64,000 nucleotides of DNA from JAVKDP01 sp040222185 (lineage in GTDB: Bacteria > Bacteroidota > Rhodothermia > Balneolales > Balneolaceae), in contig JAVKDP010000026.1 in the NCBI GenBank assembly GCA_040222185.1, positions 62,001 to 126,000 of the forward strand, read 5' to 3'. Below the pieces are notes generated by a model. That model did not search any database, was not told where the DNA came from, and worked only from the letters and a program-made list of their open reading frames with translations. Position numbers and translations under genes: made by a program. This document shows, one piece after another, positions 58,260 to 64,000 of the stretch. The stretch's first letter is position 1; each line of letters starts with the position of its first letter.

Positions 58260-60194
58260 ATGGGTGAAGAAAGAGTAAAACTGGCAGAAACGAACGAGCA
58301 AGTTCAAAACTTCATGAAGAACGTGCTTAAAGATCTGCGTGCATTAAAGAGGATGCTTGATGAAGAGTGGTTTGAAACCGATATCATCCGTATTGGAGCT
58401 GAACAGGAATTGTGTTTGATCGATCACAACGCTAAGCCATTTCTTAAGGCAATGGATGTAATGGATGTGATTGGAGAAGACAGCAACTTTACTACCGAGT
58501 TTGCCAAATTTAACCTGGAGATTAATGTAAACCCGCCGTTAGAATTTACTGGGAACTGTTTATCTACAATGGAAAGTAATCTCCAGAAAGAGCTCGACTA
58601 TGTTCGGAAGGTTGTAAGTGAACTTGGCGGAGAGGTTTTACTTACCGGTATTTTGCCAACCGTTCGTAAATCGGATGTCACCATTGATAGCCTCACTCCA
58701 ATCCCAAGATACAAGGCTTTAGTTGATGCCATAGAAAATCTAAGAGGAAAAGAATATGAACTTCGCATCCAGGGAATGGATGAGTTGTTGATGAAATTTG
58801 ATACTCCTATGCTGGAAGGCTGTAACACCGGTTTCCAGGTTCATCTTCAGACAAAACCGTCAGAGTTTGTTTCTAAATATAATATCGCGCAGGCTGTTGC
58901 TGCTCCGGTGCTTGCAAGTGCAGTAAATTCCCCGATTTTTCTTGGGAGAAGATTATGGGCAGAAACAAGAATTGCGCTATTTCATCAGTCTGTTGATACC
59001 CGCGGGGTTGGAGATCATATAAGAGAAAGCAGCCCTCGTGTTACTTTTGGTTCTGAGTGGTTACAAGATTCAATCCTGGATATTTACAGGGACGACATTT
59101 CAAGATACAGGGTATTGCTTAGCTCTGATATTGAAGAGAACGTGGAAGAGATGATGAAGAATGGAATTCCTCCGGAGTTGATGGCTCTGAAAATCCATAA
59201 CGGTACAGTCTATCGTTGGAACAGACCGTGTTATGGAGTTGGTGGAGGAAAACCTCATTTAAGAATTGAAAACAGGGTGTTGCCTTCGGGGCCAACTGTT
59301 ATAGATGAAATGGCTAATACAGCACTTTGGCTTGGCTTACTTAATGGCTATGAAGATGAGCATGCAGATATCACGAAAGTGCTGGATTTTGATGATGTGC
59401 GAATGAACTTTTTTGCTGCTTCAAAAATGGGTATGGATACCAAGTTTGAGTGGACTAAAGGAAGAAAAGTCACTTCAAAAAGCCTTATTAAGGATGAATT
59501 ATTACCAATAGCTAAACATGGCCTCGAAAAGGCAAAAGTTGATTCAGCTGAGATCGATACTTACCTGGGTGTTATAAAAGATAGAATTGAAACCAGCCAA
59601 ACCGGCGCTTACTGGGTAGTAAAATCTTATGGAAAACTGATTAAAGAAAACAACAAAGAGCAGACTCTGTCTGCTATTGCCGCTTCCATGGTTAAAAATC
59701 AAAAGAAAGGAGAGCCAGTTCATAAATGGGGATTAGCAAAGTCTGAAGATTTGGAGAACTGGAAGCCTAGCAGTTTGCTGGTAGAAGAATTTATGACAAC
59801 GGATCTTTTTACAGCCAGGAAGGATGACCTGATTGAATTCGCAGCCAACCTGATGGACTGGAGGCGTATTCGGTATATCCCTATTGAAGATGATCAAAAG
59901 CATTTGATTGGTCTGGTATCAATGAGGATGGTGTTGAGAGAGTATTCGAAAGCGGTTAATGAAGAGGATGCTACGATACGTAATTGTATTAGTGATTTCA
60001 TGATTCCTAACCCGATTACCATTCACCCGGAAGCTTCAATTATGGAAGCCATGAATATTATGCAGACTCAAAAAATAGGTTGTCTTCCGGTAGTGAAGAA
60101 TAGTCGATTAGTTGGTATTATTACCGAGGATAATTATATGAATATTACTAGGCGCCTTTTGATTGCATTAGCCGCTGAAAAGAAAGAAAAGTAG
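58260..60194 (+). CDS. GCS2-type glutamate-cysteine ligase fused to two CBS domains
   Basis: The 644-residue protein has an N-terminal glutamine-synthetase-like carboxylate-amine ligase domain (GCS2 family): IIRIGAEQELCLIDHNAKPF, FTTEFAKFNLEINVNPPLEF, FQVHLQ and VGGGKPHLRIENRVLPSGPT. Two CBS domains follow at about residues 515-575 and 580-640 (FMTTDLFTARKDDLIEFAAN, FMIPNPITIHPEASIMEAMN). The ligase should join glutamate to an amine using ATP; CBS domains usually bind adenine nucleotides, suggesting energy-linked control. Its stop touches the start of the next gene, an aspartoacylase-like hydrolase. Confidence 0.85.
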   Translation: MGEERVKLAETNEQVQNFMKNVLKDLRALKRMLDEEWFETDIIRIGAEQELCLIDHNAKPFLKAMDVMDVIGEDSNFTTEFAKFNLEINVNPPLEFTGNCLSTMESNLQKELDYVRKVVSELGGEVLLTGILPTVRKSDVTIDSLTPIPRYKALVDAIENLRGKEYELRIQGMDELLMKFDTPMLEGCNTGFQVHLQTKPSEFVSKYNIAQAVAAPVLASAVNSPIFLGRRLWAETRIALFHQSVDTRGVGDHIRESSPRVTFGSEWLQDSILDIYRDDISRYRVLLSSDIEENVEEMMKNGIPPELMALKIHNGTVYRWNRPCYGVGGGKPHLRIENRVLPSGPTVIDEMANTALWLGLLNGYEDEHADITKVLDFDDVRMNFFAASKMGMDTKFEWTKGRKVTSKSLIKDELLPIAKHGLEKAKVDSAEIDTYLGVIKDRIETSQTGAYWVVKSYGKLIKENNKEQTLSAIAASMVKNQKKGEPVHKWGLAKSEDLENWKPSSLLVEEFMTTDLFTARKDDLIEFAANLMDWRRIRYIPIEDDQKHLIGLVSMRMVLREYSKAVNEEDATIRNCISDFMIPNPITIHPEASIMEAMNIMQTQKIGCLPVVKNSRLVGIITEDNYMNITRRLLIALAAEKKEK

Positions 60195-61145
60195 ATGCAA
60201 CTCACCTTTATAGAGCAGCAAAAACATTCGGAACAAATTTTAAAGCATTTTATTGGCGACGTTAGGGGAGATAATCCCGGCCCGACAGTTATAGCTGTAG
60301 CAGGAATGCATGGGAATGAGCCTACGGGAATACAGGCGATTGAGCAGGTTATCGACTTGCTCGAACCTCTCAAAGAACATATCCATGGAAGGTTTGTAGG
60401 ATTAAAAGGAAACCTGACTGCCCTTAAAAGTAATGTTCGCTTTGTAGAAGAAGATATGAACCGGTTATGGAAGACTTCAATTCTCGATAAAATCCGGCGC
60501 ACACCATTTGATGAACTTCAAACTGTAGATAGAAAAGAAGTAAAGGAGTTACTCTGTATTCTGGATCCTATTGTTTTAGAGGAGGAGAAGGTAGTATATA
60601 TCGACTTGCATACTTTTTCCGGTTATGGGGGGATGTTCTCAATTACTCCAAGAGAAGAACGTCATATTGAGTTATTAACTCAGCTTAAAATACCTTTGAT
60701 TTTTGGGATAGAGAATACACTTCAAGGTACATCAATGGAGTATGTTGAAGTAGAAGGTCACATAGGTTTTGCTTTTGAGACAGGGTCACACGGTACAGTA
60801 GAGGCAGAGAGAAATGCTCATGCAGGGTTGCTCGTTCTTCTGGTTAGCATGGGTATAGTCCCTGCCAAAGAGTTGAAAGATTTTGGAGAATACTATTCTT
60901 ATTTGATGGAAAAAGTAGAAGGATACCCTCACAAAGTAGACTTTCAGTACAAGCACATCATTGAAGAAGGAGATGACTTTGAAATGAATCCCGGGTTTAG
61001 CAATTTTGATCCGGTTCAAAAAGGAGATTGGCTGGCTACCGACAAACACGGAAAAATTGAAGCTCTGATGGATGGTTTTATCCTGATGCCACTCTATCAG
61101 AAACAAGGAAATGATGGTTTTTTTATAGTGAGGGAATGTGAGTAA
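60195..61145 (+). CDS. Succinylglutamate desuccinylase / aspartoacylase-family hydrolase
   Basis: The 316-residue zinc hydrolase has the family signatures H39 and E42 in VAGMHGNEPTGIQ, an NR pair (EEDMNRLW), the third zinc ligand H139 (VVYIDLHTFSGYGG) and the catalytic glutamate E195 (GFAFETGSHG). A C-terminal beta domain follows. Family members cleave N-acyl amino acids such as N-acetylaspartate or N-succinylglutamate. The ATG immediately follows the stop of the GCS2-CBS ligase and the 3' end overlaps scpB by eight bases, so the three are translationally linked. Substrate unknown. Confidence 0.87.
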   Translation: MQLTFIEQQKHSEQILKHFIGDVRGDNPGPTVIAVAGMHGNEPTGIQAIEQVIDLLEPLKEHIHGRFVGLKGNLTALKSNVRFVEEDMNRLWKTSILDKIRRTPFDELQTVDRKEVKELLCILDPIVLEEEKVVYIDLHTFSGYGGMFSITPREERHIELLTQLKIPLIFGIENTLQGTSMEYVEVEGHIGFAFETGSHGTVEAERNAHAGLLVLLVSMGIVPAKELKDFGEYYSYLMEKVEGYPHKVDFQYKHIIEEGDDFEMNPGFSNFDPVQKGDWLATDKHGKIEALMDGFILMPLYQKQGNDGFFIVRECE

Positions 61146-61908
61146 AGGAAAAAAACAGACATTGAACGATTATCAATTTGTAGATGGAAGCAGGCTTTCT
61201 TCTGTAATTGAGGCTTTGATATTTTCAAGCGGAGAGCCAATTTCAGGCGAGAAAATCAGAGCGATTATTGTAGAGAATGAAGAGCAGATCGAAATTAATG
61301 AAGAAACAGTTTCTGATTTCGTAGATAAACTAAATCAGCGGTACGATGAAAACGGAATGAGCTTCCGTATTGAGAAACTAGCTGGCGGATATACTTTTGT
61401 TACCCAGTCAAAGTATCACTACTGGTTAAGTGTTTTTCAGCATGAAAATGCCTATCGCAAACTTTCTCAGTCTGCTATTGAAAGCCTGGCTATTGTGGCC
61501 TACAGGCAGCCCATCACAAAACCCGAGGTTGATCAGATCAGGGGAGTTGATTCAGGATACATTATTCGGCAGCTCATGGAAAAAGCATTGGTCGAAGTAG
61601 CCGGCAGGGCAGATGGTCCAGGAAAGCCTTTACTCTACAGGACTACGAAGCATTTTCTGAAGCACTTTGGGTTAAACACCGTAGCCGATCTTCCTAAACC
61701 CCGCGAGATTGAAGAGATTCTTAAAGACGATGACATGGCAGAACATCGACAGCTACTTTTGGAGCGTCAATTAATGATGGACGAATTTGAAGAAGAGGAA
61801 ACAGAACAGCCTGCTGAAGAACTGGTAAATGAAATTGAAAGCGATGAAGAAGTAGAATCTGAAAATGATGATACTGGCTCAGATGAGATAAAGCAGGAAG
61901 AAGAATGA
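61138..61908 (+). CDS. scpB: Segregation and condensation protein B
   Basis: The 256-residue protein has the two winged-helix domains of ScpB: VIEALIFSSGEPISGEKIRA and LSQSAIESLAIVAYRQPITK, with VDQIRGVDSGYIIRQLMEKA. The final 60 residues are a Glu-rich disordered tail (EEEETEQPAEE and following). The start is a GTG at 61138 overlapping the previous gene. ScpB works with SMC and ScpA in chromosome condensation; scpA is not in the window. The stop overlaps the rluB start by four bases. Confidence 0.93.
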   Translation: MSKGKKQTLNDYQFVDGSRLSSVIEALIFSSGEPISGEKIRAIIVENEEQIEINEETVSDFVDKLNQRYDENGMSFRIEKLAGGYTFVTQSKYHYWLSVFQHENAYRKLSQSAIESLAIVAYRQPITKPEVDQIRGVDSGYIIRQLMEKALVEVAGRADGPGKPLLYRTTKHFLKHFGLNTVADLPKPREIEEILKDDDMAEHRQLLLERQLMMDEFEEEETEQPAEELVNEIESDEEVESENDDTGSDEIKQEEE

Positions 61909-62759
61909 AAGGGAAAAGACCAAATCACAAGTCAAAGAAGCCAAAAAAGAATGGTAAAGTGATTGAGGTGAAAATCAAGAAAAGAACTACAAACGAAGTA
62001 GATCAAAATTACTCTCAAACCGAAGACATCAGGCTAAATAAGTTTATTGCACATGCAGGATTGTGTTCCAGAAGAGAGGCGGATACTCTCATTGCGGATG
62101 GTAAAGTAACTGTAAATGGTAAAGTAGTTACTGAGATGGGTTTCAAGGTAAAAAGAAAGGATAGTGTTGTTGTTGATGGTGAAAAGATTTCGCTTGAGCC
62201 ATTCGTTTACCTTCTTCTTAATAAACCTAAAAACACAATTACTACCACTGATGATGACAAAGGACGGAACACTGTTTTAAACGAGATTGAAAGCGCTACA
62301 GGTTACCGCGTATATCCGGTAGGAAGGCTTGACCGTAATACAACGGGCTTACTTATTCTTACAAATGATGGCGATTTAGCACACCGTTTGATGCATCCCA
62401 GTTACAAAGTCAGAAAAACCTACGAAGTAGAAACAGCACAAGAGCTTACAGAAAGTGAGCTTTCAGCTTTTAGTGCTGGGGTTGAACTGGAGGACGGGAA
62501 GGCAAAAGGTCATAATATCAAACAGTTTGCCGATTTGAGGAACACTTTTCAAATTTCTGTATTTGAAGGAAGGAACCGACTTATCCGGCGCATGGTAGAA
62601 TTTCATGGAACAGAAGTTGTTAAACTGAAACGTATTGAGTATGCTGGGTTAAACCTGAAAGATGTTAGTATGGGCAGGTGGCGTTTCCTGAAACAAAAAG
62701 AGATAAATAATCTAAGAAAGGTAGTTAAGCTGAGTCCGCTGGATTTTAAAAAAGGATAG
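61905..62759 (+). CDS. rluB: 23S rRNA pseudouridine synthase RluB-type
   Basis: The 284-residue protein has a basic lysine-rich N terminus (KGKRPNHKSKKPKKNGK), an S4 domain (LNKFIAHAGLCSRREADTLI) and an RsuA-family catalytic domain with the active-site aspartate in YPVGRLDRNTTGLLILTNDG and the motif GRNRLIRRM. The family includes RluB, RluE, RluF and RsuA; the scpB-rluB arrangement is common and favours RluB. Confidence 0.92.
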   Translation: MKGKRPNHKSKKPKKNGKVIEVKIKKRTTNEVDQNYSQTEDIRLNKFIAHAGLCSRREADTLIADGKVTVNGKVVTEMGFKVKRKDSVVVDGEKISLEPFVYLLLNKPKNTITTTDDDKGRNTVLNEIESATGYRVYPVGRLDRNTTGLLILTNDGDLAHRLMHPSYKVRKTYEVETAQELTESELSAFSAGVELEDGKAKGHNIKQFADLRNTFQISVFEGRNRLIRRMVEFHGTEVVKLKRIEYAGLNLKDVSMGRWRFLKQKEINNLRKVVKLSPLDFKKG

Positions 62760-62760
62760 C

Positions 62761-63636
62761 ATGGAATTTGAAAATGTTTCTATTTCTTCTGGCAGTATCT
62801 CTTCAACCGAAGGGCTGCCAATTAAGTGGGATCTTTACTCTCCTATCAGCGGCACGTCTCGTGAATTTCCGGTTATCATTTTCTTACACGGTTTTAAAGG
62901 TTTTAAAGATTGGGGTCCCTTTCCCGATGCTTGTGAAGACTTAGCCAGAAGTGGTTTTGGTGTAGTAGCAATGAACTTCTCTTTAAATGGTATTGGCGAT
63001 ATTAAAACAGAGTTTGATCGGCCTGATTTATTTGAACGGCAAACCTTTACCCAGGATCTGGAGGATATTAAAACCATAATTATGGCTTTAAAGAAAGGGG
63101 AGATCAGGGATAACCATACCCATCTTAACACAGATTCTATTGGTTTGGTGGGCCATTCGCGTGGAGGGCATGTGGCAATAACCGCTGCTGCTGAGTTTGA
63201 AACCGTTCAATGCCTGGTTACCTGGTCGGCGGTTGCAAACTACCTGGAACACTGGACAGATAAGGTTAAGGAAAATTGGACTAACCAGGGTTTTACGGAG
63301 ACGATAAATAGCCGAACCGGGCAAAAGATGAAGCTGGATAAAGTTGTTTATGAAGACGCTACTGAAAATGCTCAGAAAGTAATTGCACTAAACCGCGTAA
63401 AAGAGCTTCGTATACCTACTCTTTTCATTCATTCAAGAGATGATGAGAGTGTACCATATTCTAACTCTGAGACTTTACATATACATTGTGGCTCGAGAGA
63501 TAAAGAACTAAGGCTGGTATCTAATACAGGTCATACTTACGGAACAGCGCATCCTTTCGAAGAACCAGAGTTTCCAAAGCCATTCCATGAAGTGCTTGAC
63601 TGGACTATCGGTTGGTTAAGAGAGCATTTACGCTAG
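62761..63636 (+). CDS. Alpha/beta hydrolase (dienelactone-hydrolase or S9-like)
   Basis: This 291-residue protein starts one base after the rluB stop. It has a beta-strand and oxyanion region VIIFLHGFKGFKDWGPFPDA, the nucleophile elbow GHSRGG (residue about 138), an acidic residue in the RDDESVPY segment, and a histidine in TGHTYGTAHPF. No signal peptide is seen. The 'FLHGFKG' start is typical of BAAT/DLH-type hydrolases of unknown substrate. It could be an esterase or peptidase; substrate not assigned. Confidence 0.85.
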   Translation: MEFENVSISSGSISSTEGLPIKWDLYSPISGTSREFPVIIFLHGFKGFKDWGPFPDACEDLARSGFGVVAMNFSLNGIGDIKTEFDRPDLFERQTFTQDLEDIKTIIMALKKGEIRDNHTHLNTDSIGLVGHSRGGHVAITAAAEFETVQCLVTWSAVANYLEHWTDKVKENWTNQGFTETINSRTGQKMKLDKVVYEDATENAQKVIALNRVKELRIPTLFIHSRDDESVPYSNSETLHIHCGSRDKELRLVSNTGHTYGTAHPFEEPEFPKPFHEVLDWTIGWLREHLR

Positions 63637-63745
63637 TCTACACCCTCTTTTCTTCGTTAATTCTTTTTACAAGGTATTTGCTTGATTAACACCCCAAGTT
63701 GTTAGACTTTGTAGCTTTTATTGAATTAAACAAATTAAAGACATA

Positions 63746-64000
63746 ATGAACTACGGAAATATTACTAAGGGTAGAATCCTACCCCTTATCCTATGTAGCT
63801 TTTTGATTATATCAGGATGTAAAACGAGCCAGTCAGCTACGTCTGGATCAGCCCAGCCAGGGCCAAAAAAACCACCAGCAAAAAAGGGTGCTCTAAAGAG
63901 CTTTGGTGAAGTAATCACGAAAGATGCCAAAACAGATGAAGGTGTATTCAACGTTCACCTTGTTGATGACAAGTATTACTTCGAAGTAACTGATGACATG
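63746..64000 (+). CDS. DUF5117-type zinc metalloprotease lipoprotein, 5' part
   Basis: This is an 85-codon fragment cut by the window end. It has a lipobox (LIISGC, lipid cysteine at residue 25), a Pro/Lys-rich linker and the start of a DUF5118-like region (SFGEVITKDAKTDEGVFNVH, with DDKYYFEV). That matches the N terminus of the secreted metzincins such as the protein at 7376-9979 (GFFDLYRKDGKLYLAI), so the gene probably encodes a related large protease. The catalytic site lies outside the window. Confidence 0.7.
   Translation, partial: MNYGNITKGRILPLILCSFLIISGCKTSQSATSGSAQPGPKKPPAKKGALKSFGEVITKDAKTDEGVFNVHLVDDKYYFEVTDDM

Noticed and set aside
1..64000. CRISPR arrays, rRNA operon, or prophage
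   Set aside because: No regularly spaced direct repeats, no rRNA sequence, and no phage structural or integrase genes were found on either strand.

Overview
The window looks like chromosomal DNA of a marine or halophilic member of the Balneolota/Rhodothermota branch of the Bacteroidota superphylum (Balneola/Gracilimonas-like). This is inferred from several signs: a type IX secretion C-terminal sorting domain opening NFPNPFNPST, a GldC homologue, two ECF sigma / FecR / STN-type TonB-receptor loci, DUF5117-type metalloproteases, modest GC content, and promoter-like TTG-N20-TAnnTTTG elements. No rRNA, CRISPR array, integrase or transposase gene is visible.

Layout. 1-4.5 kb is a metal-resistance block: the 3' part of a CopB-type P-ATPase, three small accessory genes, then an ArsR-merTP-GDCCVxC mercury cluster. 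It stops next to the 3' end of a tRNA-Arg(ACG) gene (4711-4784, minus), a classical island boundary. 5-13.3 kb holds a membrane-bound AraC regulator, a YceI-TPR protein, a large secreted metzincin, ahcY with a TlpA lipoprotein, and an L-2-hydroxyglutarate oxidase. 14.4-18.7 kb is the first sigma/FecR/TonB-receptor locus. 18.8-27.5 kb carries an atypical SDR, a fused FAD/Fe-S glycolate/D-lactate-type dehydrogenase, a cytochrome c with a T9SS tail, recN and rluD. Between recN and rluD lies a small element bounded by perfect 38-bp inverted repeats and containing a four-helix-bundle (23S rRNA intervening-sequence type) gene broken by an amber codon. 27.6-31.2 kb is a minus-strand cluster under an AraC-type regulator (NTF2-like tandem protein, membrane-anchored VOC protein, serine hydrolase).

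32.3-38.5 kb is the second sigma/FecR/TonB-receptor locus. It appears to run without gaps into a MEMO-family protein and a subclass B1-like metallo-beta-lactamase. 38.8-41.2 kb encodes an ATP-grasp ligase overlapping a transglutaminase-7TM protein. 41.3-50.5 kb has an M1 aminopeptidase lipoprotein, an aquaporin, endonuclease III, a hybrid histidine kinase, an FKBP lipoprotein and the three-subunit proton-translocating transhydrogenase. 50.7-64 kb has a triple-repeat secreted protein, trxB, a DUF4342 protein, comM, a second four-helix-bundle element with decayed inverted repeats, a 29-residue membrane peptide, priA (with one zinc site apparently lost), a GCS2-CBS ligase next to an aspartoacylase-like hydrolase, scpB, rluB, a hydrolase and the start of another DUF5117-type metalloprotease.

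The most interesting structures are the inverted-repeat four-helix-bundle elements, the sigma-FecR-receptor-MEMO-MBL operon, the ATP-grasp/transglutaminase-7TM pair, the GCS2-CBS/aspartoacylase pair and the altered PriA zinc domain. All functional calls come from reading the sequence and recalling protein families; no database search was run.
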